A DNA stretch of 64,000 nt. Origin: Tricholomella constricta (Eukaryota; Basidiomycota; Agaricomycetes; Agaricales; Lyophyllaceae). Shown piece after piece: positions 1 to 10,971 of the stretch. The notes beneath the pieces were generated by a model. That model made no database searches, was not told where the DNA came from, and saw nothing but the letters and a program-made list of their open reading frames with translations. Each line of letters starts with the position of its first letter. The first letter of the stretch is position 1. The position numbers were made by a program, and so were the translations under genes. The stretch spans positions 681,141 through 745,140 of the forward strand of contig JAACJP010000020.1 in the NCBI GenBank assembly GCA_013368375.1, written 5' to 3'.

Positions 1-326
1 CCGGCACGCACCCGCATTCACATTCGCACGAACAGGCGCACAACAACGGCAGCCACGGCCCGCAGCCCGCGGCGGGGTCGCCTGCGTCTTCGGCGTCCGC
101 GTCTGGGGATGAGGCGCCGCAGAGGGAGAGGAGCGGGAGCGTGCATTCGCGCTCGTCGCGGGGCTCGCATTCGCCGAGCTATGAGCTCGGGATGGGGATG
201 AGCGTGGGGGATTACATGGGCGTAGGAGTGGGGATGCAGCAGGAGTATGGTGGGGTTGGGATTCCGAGGATGGGAGGAGGGGGGATGGTCGGGATGGATA
301 TGTTGGGCGTTGGCGTTGATCTTTGA
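1..326 (+). CDS. C-terminal end of an unrecognised low-complexity protein (5' end outside window)
   Basis: An open frame runs from base 3 to a TGA at 324-326. It encodes about 107 residues of low-complexity sequence: a His/Asn-rich stretch, an Ala/Ser-rich stretch, an Arg/Ser segment, then a Gly/Met/Val-rich tail ending in VGVDL. No folded domain is visible. Such tails are common in fungal transcription factors and RNA-binding proteins, but nothing here identifies the family. The gene must continue left of the window. The high GC content and lack of stops support real coding sequence; the pyrimidine-rich DNA after the stop looks like a 3' untranslated region. Confidence 0.6.
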   Translation, partial: GTHPHSHSHEQAHNNGSHGPQPAAGSPASSASASGDEAPQRERSGSVHSRSSRGSHSPSYELGMGMSVGDYMGVGVGMQQEYGGVGIPRMGGGGMVGMDMLGVGVDL

Positions 327-2824
327 AATGAGTCCGCCCCCCGCCTGTGTTCCCAATCCCCTTCCGTTCCGTTCCCTGCCTTTTGTTCATTCGCTCTCGC
401 TCTTGAATGTCCCCGCCCCGCTCGCTCACTGCCCCTATGCTCCACCCCATGCTTATATGCCCCCCCCCTTAATTATGCTGCCCCTCGTCTCTCTCTCCTG
501 CTCGTTGTGCCACCACCCATCGCCGCCCGAATTACTCTTTTCGGGCGCTGCCTGTACTTGTTGTGCCGCCCTCCCCCCCGGCCCCTTGCCCGTTAATCTC
601 TCTGTCTCTCGTGCGTTCATAAATCCGTGTCAGAGTGTATGATTGGTTTTGTTGTTATATACCCGCCCCACCCCCTCCTCTCCCACTTCCTCTTACCGTT
701 GGTTGCCCCCTCCCCCTCCCCCCCTCTCGGTGTACCGCCCTATTCCTCTCCCGCCGTAATTATCTACCCCTCCCCCCCTCCTTCGAAACCGAAATCGCTG
801 CCGCTCGACGCAATCGCAATCGCAATCATGGCCACCACCACCCTACCCGCACACCCACCCCACTCGCACACACCGCACCGGGCACCACCTAGCGAGTCCG
901 CTACCTACCACCCACCTACCACCGCTACCTACCGCTTACAGTCCGTCGCTGTCGCTGAAACAAAGGCAAAGTTGATGATGATATGATGAAATACAAACCC
1001 CTCCCCTTCCGGTTCCGGTTCTGGTTTTGAATAAAACACATACGCTCCTTTTTCTGTTCCCCCCCCCCCCCTTTCCTGTGCTCGTCGTCGGTTGTTGAAT
1101 ACGACTGATTTTTTTAAGTTTATTTTGGAGTGGCGAGAGGGTGTGTAATGTATTTTAGAAGAGGAGGTGGTGGAGGTGGAAATGGTTGGGAGAGGGGAAA
1201 GGGGGGGCGGTAGTGTTAGGTTGGTGTTGAATACGAACGAATACATAAATAATGCTCTGGTTTTTTGGTATGTGCTCTTGGCGTGTCATGATGAGTTGGA
1301 CTTGCAGTTGTTGCGAATGCTTAGCGCTTAAGGTGCTTATGCCATGTGCGTGGACTCGAAAGAGATCTTAGTTCGAGCCTGAAGGCCTGAGCCCGAGCCC
1401 GATATCGATGGTGTGGGGATATCGATATTTTCCAAGGCCGTTTTGCGAAGGATTGAGAGCTCGAGCGCTGTAGCTAGCTATAGATTTCTTTCTCCTTTTT
1501 TGGGCGTTTGGGGCTTTTGTTTCCGCGGCTCGATCGACTGCTCCACACGCGGGCGGCGGTATATACGTACTGTTTATGACCGCGAGCTCCGGAGTGTGTA
1601 TGTGTGTGCTTTTTGAAATTTGGAAGCTTGACATACGGAAGGATTAACATTACGGCGGATCCTTTTCCTCCCCCCTCGCCCTTTTTTTTTCTTCTCTTTT
1701 TTGGCACCGGCTTTGTTTCCGCGGCTCGGCTCGATCGACGACATGGATATGGATGCATATGCACATGTACAGCAGCTGGTACAGACAGGAGGTTTCGTCC
1801 GGGCACGATACTGGGATTTTTGCTCCACGCCACGCGACACATGGGGTCGCCTGGACTGTTCAGCTGACGTGACACCTGCACAAGGCTTGTCGTACAGACT
1901 CTAGATCTACGTGCGCGGAGCCTGAGCCTGAGCCCGAGCGGGTTGTGTTGGGCTCGCTGCTGCCATTGCTCAGGCAGGCGCACTGAGCTCGAGCGATGAC
2001 CCATCTGGTATCTATGCAGATACCGTGATCTGGTCCACAAAGCACGATGCAGAATGCGTTGGCGATCTTTTGAGTGTGTAAGTAAAGTTTCGTACCATGG
2101 GCCCGCGGTTGGCCCGGTATCTGTACTAATTCATGCCCCAACTTTCCAACTTCCAAGAGGCGGGTGACTGGGGACGCTTCATATACCGGGTTTTGGAATC
2201 TGGAGGCCACAATCTGACATAGACATATATGCGTGGCACGCGCGCGGCGGAAACGGAAGCGGAATAGCACCCGTGCGCCAACACGGCGCGTCATATGCCA
2301 CCACCAACCACCTCGCTTTTGCTTTTGCTTACGCGCTGAGAAACTCGATACTGTCAGTGTCATGATGCGCACGCGATTGCATAACGGGCCCCCTAGAATA
2401 ACAATCGAACGCTCGATCCAGCCGCGCCTTTCCAACTGACGTACGGATAAAGGGAGAGGAAGAAGAAGAAGAAGAAGATACTGAACAAGACAAAATGTCG
2501 CAATTGAACGGGTCGTGGCTCCGAGCGTGGGCTCCGCCGACCGACTTTCGCCTCCCAGCGCCATCCCGAGCCCCAAGTATCCTATCCTATATACGCTCGC
2601 GGATCCAATGGGCCTGGAGATCTGTGTCAGGGTAAAGGTACTGACCTTGCGCTAGTGCTATTAGTAGCAGGAGGTGAATGATCAGCGCTTCAGCACCCGT
2701 CTGGCACCTGATTGACGATTCCTGGGATTGCGCCATTCGTTAACACGCCGGTGCGTCAGGTGCTTGTTGCCATCCCCAGGTGCAGGCCGATCCCGCGTGA
2801 TCTGTTTTTCCTCTTGGCCCTTGG
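327..2824. other. Non-coding stretch, pyrimidine-rich 3' flank
   Basis: After the stop at 326 come about 700 bp of C/T-rich DNA (runs of CCCC and CCTC), compatible with a long 3' UTR, then mixed sequence. Open frames here are made of simple sequence. Two short pyrimidine tracts each followed by GTTTCCGCGGCTCG (near 1,520 and 1,715) are a small internal duplication. No gene is supported. Confidence 0.5.
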
Positions 2825-2912
2825 GCATTCGCATTTCGCATTTCGCATTTCGCATTTCGCATTTCGCATTTCGCATTTCGCATTTCGCATTTCGCATTTC
2901 GCATTTCGCATC
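2825..2912. repeat. 7-bp tandem repeat (GCATTTC)n
   Basis: Eleven perfect consecutive copies of GCATTTC occupy 2831-2907, with imperfect copies at both edges. Both strands stay open through the array because 7 is not a multiple of 3, so the short open frames across it are artefacts. Confidence 0.95.
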
Positions 2913-3860
2913 CGCGTCCTTAGGCCTCAGGCCTCAAGCTTCAAGACCATACGTTAGGTATGGCTATGTGCTCTACAAGGCGCTAGCGGCCCCTGCGTGG
3001 TTCCCCGACGTTCCTACTTGCTTCTGTGAACGCGCCGCCCCGTGGACTCAATGTGGACAATCGCATTGCACGAGGCAAGTGAGTGTTTTAGTACAAGTAA
3101 CACTGGGCACGGCTGCATCAGAAACACTATCACCAAGCACCTCTCCCTGTCGGCGTATACATATGTCCGTTCACGAGCCAGGAACGGGAACTGGGTTCGC
3201 CCACCCCCGCCCCTTGCTTCTTCTTTGCGGGCAGGGGAGGGGAGGCTGGACTGGGCGAGAGAAGCGTGGCCTGATCATGGATATTACAGTCACTGTCAGT
3301 GATCGACAGCGACTCCGCTCCCCTCGGGATAAGAGAGTTGACCACAATAAAGGTGCGGCCTGCCCAAACCTCGTCGCAGGCGGTCGTCAACGGACCCGGA
3401 TACACTCGTTTTCTACACCGGGTAAGCATCTGCGATTTTCTTCCTCTCATTCTTTCCAATCTTCTTATCCTTTTTTTTGCTTTCTTTTCTTTTGTTTTAC
3501 GCACGTCTAGTATCGTGTCACTGGATGACGGTGCTGCATCGTGTAAGTTATAATCCGGATCTGTTGACTCTGGGTGCGGATATGGATGTCGGCAATTGCG
3601 CTACTTGGCTGTTTCGAGTATTTCCGGCTGGACAGAATCACAGTGCTTGTCGGCTTCAGCGCTAAATATACTTGTGACGCATTTAGATTTGCGCAGCCCG
3701 GTCTCGTTTCTACCGCCCTCGGGCTTCACATCGCGTATGCGATGATAAATTTGTTTGTGGGCAGGAGGCGAATAATCGTCATGTCATCCATAGCCGGTGT
3801 CTGAGGATCCTAGTACTAGTTTCACCGGTTTTCGCAGTCAGATCCGGAGCGACACAATTA
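2913..3860. other. No recognisable gene
   Basis: Unique-looking sequence between the 7-bp repeat and the MITE. Open frames are short and resemble no known protein; nothing further is seen. Confidence 0.4.
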
Positions 3861-4199
3861 CAGCCAGATTCATATCGATAGGCCCCTCCAGAAAAAAAGA
3901 TACATAGGGCGGAGTCAAAAGTTAGTCCCCGGCCGAACGGCAATGGGCGAGACATTCACCGCTTGCTCACTAACTCCAGTTTAACCGCCGTATCTGCTTA
4001 TTGGTAGAGCCTCCATTGTGCGCGACATGTGTAAGGCTATTTTCTTATAGTCTTTGGGTATGTCACTGCCTCGTAGCTGGCAGCGAAATGGTAGTGGGTG
4101 ATCAGCTGGGACGACTCTTCGAACGTTTCGGACATTGAAACCTACACCCCGCCCTATGTGTGTGTTCTTTGAAGGGGCCTATCAATATGAATCTGGCTG
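3861..4199. mobile_element. MITE with long terminal inverted repeats, Tc1/mariner-like
   Basis: The left end CAGCCAGATTCATAT is matched in inverse orientation by ATATGAATCTGGCTG at the right end. The inverted similarity continues inward through AGGCCCCT/AGGGGCCT and CATAGGGCGG/CCGCCCTATG, giving imperfect terminal repeats of roughly 55 bp. The element is 339 bp, has no open frame, and is flanked on each side by the dinucleotide TA (3859-3860 and 4200-4201). A TA target duplication with a short non-coding body fits a non-autonomous Tc1/mariner derivative. The assignment rests on the inverted repeat and TA only; no transposase partner is in the window. Confidence 0.8.
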
Positions 4200-4202
4200 T
4201 AA

Positions 4203-5004
4203 CATGTTAACATTAGCACAGTAAGATTGACCGTGGCCCCGACTACATAGAAACGCACCTCGGCTTATCGATCAGTGATGATCGAACCTTGTCTGTTTGC
4301 CATCGTTATACGCCCCTTACCAGTTGTGGTGGTAGCGCTAACCCCTCCGTTGTTCCGTCGGGCTGTCTGGCAGATTGAAGATGATCAAAACGAGATGCTA
4401 TACTAATTATAATGACCTAACATACTCACTTGCATTGTCAGTTAAGTACTTCAGTTCCGGTTATATGGCTGATACGATGGTCAACCGACGGCGGGTCGTG
4501 AATAATACGGTACGTGGGTCGACAAAATCGAAACCGAGGCGTGGGTCTGTTCATTTAGTCTGTGGTCCGTGATTAGCTGGGGCATTGTTTCTGCAGAATG
4601 GGAAGGGGACAAGAAAAGGAGGAAAAAAGAAAAGAAAAGGAAACAAGATGCTTTTGATTTGAGTGCTGTCCTCCCTGAATCGAGAGACCCACGGAACGAC
4701 GATCATGAGAGCCGGGGCACCTTCAAAGGAATGAGAAAATCTATCCATCGCCGTCATGATCGCGACGCCGCCCTTTACACTTGAAGCCCGGCGTCCCCGT
4801 CCCATCCCTTGTCGTCGACTAGTACTGGCAGATTCTGATGTACGGAAGGGGTTTCTGTTCGCGGTTGGTGTGCTCCGTGCGAGATTGATAAGTTAAGAGA
4901 GGCAGGGATGGAGTGCGTGAGGGTGCGTGAGACTGGAGGGATCGGAGATTCGACGAGATCCATGATTGGCGCGCATCCTTGCTTTTTATTCGTCAGTCGT
5001 TAGG
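4203..5004. other. No recognisable gene
   Basis: Sequence between the MITE and the left flanking repeat of the kinase cluster. No convincing coding frame, RNA gene or repeat was found. Confidence 0.4.
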
Positions 5005-5215
5005 GGAGGCAAGAGCGAGAGGCTCAGGAAAAAAATACAGGGTGAGGGAATGATCTTGTTTTCAGCGCCGAGTGATGAATCCGTGTACATATCAGAGAAA
5101 CTCGAAAGACCTCTTGATTAATACTCAGGGCGTAGGCAGAGTGCAAGTCCTTTCGTTGGAGGCAGGAGAGAAGAACAGAAGTGAGGAGCCTCAGATCGAT
5201 CCATACGCAAGTCTT
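5005..5215 (+). repeat. Diverged direct repeat, left copy (partner at 23,122-23,330)
   Basis: This stretch shares recognisable blocks in the same order with 23,122-23,330: GCGAGAGGCTCAG / GCGAGTGAGAGGCTCAG, ACAGGGTGA, GCGCCG..GTGATGA, TACTCAGGGCG.AGGCAGAG and GATCCATACGC. The copies lie in direct orientation and bracket the entire kinase cluster. By eye identity is moderate, so the duplication is old. A short frame is open in both but has no known motif; it could be a relic exon. Confidence 0.7.
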
Positions 5216-5719
5216 AGAGCTCTAGAGGGTCACACCATTGACATGAAGGCGGCAAGAGCATCAATCTGAGTTGAGCAAAGCTTGAGCGCAATGCCGGGTC
5301 GTAAATCTGACTCTGAACTTGCAAGAGGTTGATCACTCACGACGAGGTCTTTTTATGCCACATTCTTGACTGTCGCTCAAACCTGCCAGCGTTATGATCA
5401 CTGTATCTTGAGCAGACTTGAAAACTGCTTTTCTGAAAACCTTACTTGACAACCATCATTACAATCGATATTTAGCCACTTTTTCCTTGTGGTCATTGCC
5501 TGCGCCTACCATCCATGGTAGCATGCATCTTGGCTCAGAAGATATCATGGATGCGAAGGATCCCTTACGCTACGTGTAAGTTGTAGAACCTCTTTTGGAA
5601 AATGGTGCTCAACGCATGTTATCTAGAAAGGACAGGATTTACTTTAACGACTTGTGATTTTTTTTTCAAAGTGGCACCTCAGCAGACGAGATTACAATTG
5701 CGCCTCCGCAGACCTACGC
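5216..5719. other. Non-coding edge of the kinase cluster
   Basis: No gene seen. A segment near 5,400-5,455 (GTATCTTGAGCAGACT ... CCTTACTTGAC) recurs near 12,770-12,805, showing that the duplicated unit begins about here. Confidence 0.5.
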
Positions 5720-6425
5720 ACGGTCCACTCCCAAAAACTACTCTGTACCCCTTATTGTGCTTTCTCTCCTGAATAATGACTCCATCACACTTTTGGTCAA
5801 GCAGCAGCTAGTGTTCTCCAATCGCCTCCCATTCCGACGCTTTGGTGAATTATGGAGGTCCGTCGTCAGTATATCGAGGTCTGGGATGCTCACTGTTTGA
5901 TATCTCGTTTCGGGACTTGTGTTCGTGCATGAACATCCGAATAGTAACCACACACAAGTAAGTCTCACAATCAATTTCAACTACTACAAGCCGACCTTAC
6001 ATCCCAGCGACGTGTACTATCCTGATCCCTTAAGGGATGGGCGGATCGAATCTCGTTCCTCGCGGACTCCACTCCATTGCATCTGATACTCATGACGGTC
6101 TGGCGTGTAGGATTGAGGGGCATGATCGGTCCTTTGCTACTTATTTATCTATGAACCTCGGCCTTTCTGAGATATCCTCCTGAGCATAAGACATATCAAT
6201 GCAAGGGGTTCTATAATCGGGATCGGTCGATACCTGAACAGAATCACCCAAATCCTTACAACCCGTCCAGACTGGAATTCCACCAACTTGGAAATGTTAG
6301 GAAGCAGATGACTGGGAAGCGCGAAACCGAAATCGTAACCCAGTGTGATGACGTCAATATGACCGGACCCCGACGTATACCCTGTACAGATGTACACGTT
6401 CAAAGGCACGTCGAACAATGGCACG
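5720..6425 (+). pseudogene. Relic of a kinase gene (module 1, left edge)
   Basis: Pieces of the kinase found intact at 10,972, 17,690 and 20,686 can be read here in shifting frames. One near 5,820 resembles the exon-2 end around LPFRRLGEF. Another at 6,035-6,130 resembles the exon-4 start (SRSSRTPLH..., then the CATGACGGTCTG...GAGGGGCATGATCGGTCC block). A tail near 6,220-6,290 resembles the GYGQDR..PEH region. Stops and frame changes separate the pieces and no exon set can be joined, so this is a dead copy. It is closely similar to 12,830-13,420, as expected if both sit at the same place in the tandem unit. Confidence 0.75.
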
Positions 6426-6620
6426 TTGCGCTGCCGTCGGTGTAAGAAAGCAAAATATATTTCACGACAACAGACAGCAGCGACATTTATAGAGGAAGCG
6501 TTTAAAGGGTAGGAAACAGGTCATCTTTATAGTCTACAGTGTGGCATAACGGCGTTGGATGCGAAATGGGGGTGAAACATGTAGGGCCCAGAATGGGAAA
6601 CATTTACTGTGAATAGTGCC

Positions 6621-9600
6621 TCAGCCCCATACGTCCCAATGCAGCCTTGATGGTAACGTGGTGGAGGTACTCCTCGTGTAATCGGTGCCATCCGAACAGC
6701 TTGAACACCACGAAGAGTCCGTAAAATTGCTGCCCTCTGTTACAGCGGAAGAAATCGTCGACAAGGTAGTGTCTCGTCGATGAACGCCGCCTTGGGTGGT
6801 AGGCTCCGCCTGCGCTGAAGTATGTCGTGATTCAGCGGTTCGGGGCAACCGTTCACTGGCACATCTAGCGCAGTATGCACTATTCTCAGCTCTGTTAGTC
6901 AACGTCTGGACCTGAGGCTCTCTGCGGCTGTCACTTTGACCAGTAACAGAGGTTATGTGAAGGGGCCTGCGTAACGATCTTAGTTTCGTATTCGGTGATA
7001 GAGAAAATTAGCATACCGGCGTGGAGGCTCATTCTGTGGAGCTGCATCCGACGTACAAGCATCTGGTACTGCTCGAGTCCGAGGCAAGGTAGTGTGTTCA
7101 GAGCCCGCAATCTCTCGTCGATGAACGCCACCTTGGGTGGTAGGCTCCACCTGCGCTGAAGTGCGTCGCGATTCAGCGGTTCGGGGCAATAGTCCACTGG
7201 GGTCAGATCTAGCGCATGATGCACTATTCTCAGCTCTGCTAGTCGACGTCGGAGCGTGAGCCTCTCTGCGGCTGTTACTTTGACCGGTACCAGGAACGGC
7301 GTGAGGGGACCTGCGTGGCGAGCTTAGTTTCGTATTCGGTGATGAATAAGATTTACATACCGGCTTGGACGCTCATTCTGTGGAGCAGGATTCGAGGTAT
7401 CAGCATCTGGTGCTCCTCGAGTCGGAGGTAAGGTGGCGCGTTTAGAACCCATCTCTCGTCGAGGAACGCCTCCTGGGGTGGCAGGCTCCACTTGCGCTGA
7501 AGTGTGTCGCAAGTCAGCGTTTCGGGGTAACCGTCCACTAGGGTCGCACGATGCACTGTTCTCGGTTCTGCTAGTCGACGTCTTAACCTGAGCCTCTATG
7601 CGGCTGTTACTTTGACCAGTACTAGAGGTTGTCTGAGTGATTCTGCGTAACAAGCTTAGTTTTGTATTTGGTGATGACGGAAATCAGCATACCGGCGTGG
7701 ACGCTCATTCTGTGGAGCTGGACCCGAGATACAAGCAGCTGGTATTCCGCGAGTTGGAGGCAAGGCAGCGTGCTCAGAGCCCGCAATGGGAAGCTTTACA
7801 CTGTACCGAGATATAAGCAGACGGTCCTCATAGACTTCATTCAAACACACCGCATGGTTGGACGCGTAGTCTCAGGCTCGTTGTCAGTTCGAAGCGTGGG
7901 TGCGAGGCTCCCCAGAGGCGGATGTCTCGGTGGTATAGTGGGACTGTTAAAGGAAGACGATGACTTGAGCCGCCATTTAATCAGTGAGATCAACAGCGCG
8001 ACATACCCTTGCGAGAGCTGGCCAGACTCCAGATTGCGTAACGACTGCCCTAATGCTTCGTCGTGGACTCTCCTGTCTCGTGACCTCATATACGACCTTT
8101 ACCATCGTGAGGCAGCATTTAGGAAATAGCCAATTGAGAACGTACTGTGTCGATGATGGTTGGGGAGCTTGTGAGGCTGATCGCTGCCTTGGACTGGCAA
8201 TCGGCATCGCGCTGCTATTCGAAGGACTCCTTCGATCGACTTGAACTGCGGGTGTAAGGCCCTCCAGAGGTGGCTGTCTCAACGGTACAGTAGGACTGCC
8301 AAGGGAAGACGATGACTTGAGCCGCCATTTACAACCAATGAGATCAACAGCGCGACATACACTTGCGAGAGCTGGCCAGACTCCAGATCACGTGGAGACT
8401 GCCCTACTGCTTCGTCGTGGACTCTCCTGTCTTGTGAGCCCATAGACGACCTTTAAAATCGTGAGGCAGTGTTTAACAAATGGCCGATTTGAAACGTACT
8501 GTGTCCACGATGGTTTGAGAGCTTGTGAGGCCGATCGCTGTCTGTGACTGGCGATAGGCGTCGCGCTGCTATTTGGAGTATTCCGTTGATTACTGGGCTT
8601 GGGTTGACTTGCTGCAGGCACTGAAGAATGTCTTGAATGGAAAGAACTTGAGAGATTTGCTCCAAATTCATGGAACCTGCACTTACCGCTGAGAGACATG
8701 ACTCGACGTCGTAGCGCTTGCCTGATCATGCCCATCAGATGCTTTAACAGATAGGGCACTAGGATTTCTGAAAACACCTCGTCAATGTGGACTTTCACAT
8801 AGGGATGATTCTATTCCACATACAGATGGAATGCACGGTCGTCACTTTCGCGTCCGTGACCAGGAGATGAGCAATGATCGGTAGATCTATAAAACCCCCT
8901 GTGTTCAAAGTCTCCGAAGCTAGAATCAATTTCTGGACGTACTGGGACGGTACAGTGCCAGCGCTAACATGGTTGCTGTGGGTAGGTCGTGTGGCCTGCT
9001 GACTCTGTGCTCTAGCGGACTCAACAAAGTGACTGCGGCAATTGAATGAGTCTGGATCATCAAAATTTAGCGACGATTTCACGCACGATGAATGGTTCTG
9101 CGTTGGCGCTCTGCCACCAGCCGGTCGGGTGGTTCTTGTAGCTGAGGGTCTGGAAGAAAGGGCTGAGGAATAAGTTGAGAGGCTGGCCTATGGTCACCTA
9201 CGATTGCGACACAGTTTTACTGTGTGTTCTGGTCTGTCCTGGCGTCACGGCAAGAGCATCGACACCTGGGAGAGCAGGGGTGCCTGTTGAAGGTACTGCC
9301 GGAGGGTTGGGCAGCGGTCGATTATATCTGGAACCATCAGGTTAGTAGGTGTATGATAGGTGAAAGCTCTAAAAACGGAGATCCTGACTTACCCCGATGA
9401 TGGTCCGGCAGACCGCGTGGGTTGAACTTCATGCGGTAACAAAATGTGAGTGGGCGATAAATCCTGCGGAGATGCTGTCGATAAGCTAGTTACGCAGCCA
9501 TTCAATTTTCGTGAGAACGGCCCCAAAAGAAAATTCACGCACCCGTGTCCTCGCTCACTAGTTGAAGGCAGTGGTCTATAGCTAGGGGGGCGGTTCTTAC

Positions 9601-10664
9601 AAGAGAGAAGTTCAGAGTTGATGTTGTTAAGTATCCCATCAGTTGTTCTGACTAACCTCGTTGCGTTCTTCCTCAGTGGTCGTAGTAATTTCCGTACTTG
9701 GAGAGGATAGCTGTTAATTGATTCATGATTACAATCAAGGACGTCGAGAACTGACCATACATACCGTACGGGATTCCGCTTCCCTTTGAGCATTCAGAGC
9801 TGAATGTATGTTCTGAGAGGAGTCGAAGGATCAGTGTAATGAGGACTTTAGGAGGTTAGGTACACACCGTGCAGATATCCCTTGAAACCCCAGCATTCGA
9901 AGCATAGGGTATATTCTATGGCACAGTTAGCATGCTTAACTTCAAAGGCAGCTCCGGAAGAAAAGCGCCTTACAGCTACATTCTGAAGATTAAAGCCGTC
10001 AATCACACAGGTGTTTGGGAAGGTAGTAACATGAACTAACCGGCTGAGCTCCCTGTCTGGGTGGTGTGCTTCCAGACGCAGTCAAAGTTAGGTTTTGGAG
10101 CTGTCCTTGCGCCAACAGATCTGCCTCAACTTTCTCTCGGATATCAGAAGCCTCACTGGATTTCGTCTGTCTCAGGTTAGTCCAAGCTTTCTTTGTCAAT
10201 ATTGTTATTGTCGTTGACGCACTTTGTAGTTCTGCTCTACATTCTTGAGTTTGGTGCGACATTGGTCGATCTTGCTATGAAGTCCTAGGCGAGTATTCGG
10301 GTGTATCCTCGCAAGAAACTTCGTGGTCTTGATGCGGTTCTGAAGAGGTCGAGATCGTCCATCCAATCTATAGAGATTTATTCAGTATCTCTCAGTCAAC
10401 GTAGGGTCTTTTGACGAACTCAGCAAGGTCCCTGAGTGTATCTTCCTGGACCAACTCATCTTCCTCATGTAAGGCAACCTGAGTCAAGAGATCGGCTTGA
10501 TCCTTGCGAACTAGTTCAATCTCTCGTGAAGGAGACTTGAGGTATTTGCGGAGAGTAGGGAATAGCGTAGAGGATGTGTTAGGATCAGGATCGGGAGATG
10601 GAGACCTCGACGGAGACCTCGAATGCAAGGAAAAATCAAGGCAATCGAGGTCTGGTAATGACAT
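6621..10664 (-). CDS. Unrecognised multi-exon partner gene of kinase 1 (module 1); may be partly degenerate
   Basis: Reading leftward from an ATG at 10,664, the first exon begins MSLPDLDCLDFSLHS, with a Ser/Pro/Asp-rich segment and then a charged helical stretch (SREIELVRKDQADLLTQ). A basic, coiled-coil-like piece follows near 10,150-10,370. Further coding pieces occur at 9,999-10,262, 9,389-9,793 and 8,388-9,080. The far end consists of repeated exon cassettes (about 350-bp spacing at 7.9-8.6 kb, about 340-bp spacing at 6.7-7.8 kb). The distal cassette reads ALQRRWSLPP...LHRMS(V/L)HAG and ends at a GTATGCT donor-like site. No known domain was recognised. The whole arrangement recurs at 13.56-17.39 kb. 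I could not join exons 1 and 2 in phase, so either the true splice sites were missed or the copy is decaying. It diverges from the kinase gene across 307 bp. Confidence 0.45.
6700..7790 (-). repeat. About 340-bp tandem exon cassettes in partner gene 1 (distal set)
   Basis: The block GATGAACGCC(G/A)CCTTGGGTGG recurs at about 6,780, 7,119 and (diverged) 7,461, each within a longer similar segment; a shortened fourth copy is at 7,690-7,785. Each cassette contains one minus-strand exon followed by a GTATG(C/T) donor-like site. The same cassette appears at 13,741 and 14,087 in module 2. Confidence 0.8.
7880..8640 (-). repeat. About 355-bp tandem exon cassettes in partner gene 1 (proximal set)
   Basis: The block GAGCTTGTGAGGC(T/C)GATCGCTG recurs at about 8,166 and 8,519. 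Each copy lies in a segment that on the minus strand reads Ser/Thr/Gln-rich (SSATPIASPRQRSASQA), then a hydrophobic stretch (LTI(L/F)KV(V/I)Y). A partial copy begins near 7,890. Module 2 has three copies near 14,471, 14,821 and 15,182. Confidence 0.8.
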
Positions 10665-10971
10665 CTTGGACGGAGCTGGAGGCTTGTAACCGAAGTCAGA
10701 ACAGATTTATAGGTGTTCGACTGGTACACCTTGAAAATGCGTGTTCCAAGTCACCGTACCGCGTGCACGGCGTCGTGTGGACGGAGTTAGTTGAACAAAA
10801 AAGGGTATTTTTGTGATTCTGGTAGTGGATCGTTGAGGCCTTGATGTTGCCTTGAGGCCAGCTTGAGGACAGCCGTGAGAATGTGGATCTGATGTGGATT
10901 GTTGAAAACGTCGCTCCTCGTGGTGAAGTATCAGGGCAGACGACCTCTGTCCTCCGCCGCTCATCACCTCA
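10665..10971. promoter_or_regulatory. Shared divergent upstream region, module 1
   Basis: The 307 bp lie between the partner-gene ATG (minus) and the kinase 1 ATG (plus). The corresponding 299 bp in module 2 (17,391-17,689) are clearly similar (CGACTGGTACACCTTGAAAA, TCCAAGTCACCG, AACAAAAAAGGGT, GTGATTCT). Conservation of the head-to-head layout suggests one bidirectional control region; no specific factor site is claimed. Confidence 0.6.

Noticed and set aside
2825..2912. CRISPR-like array
   Set aside because: The repeat is 7 bp with no spacers, and the genome is a fungus.
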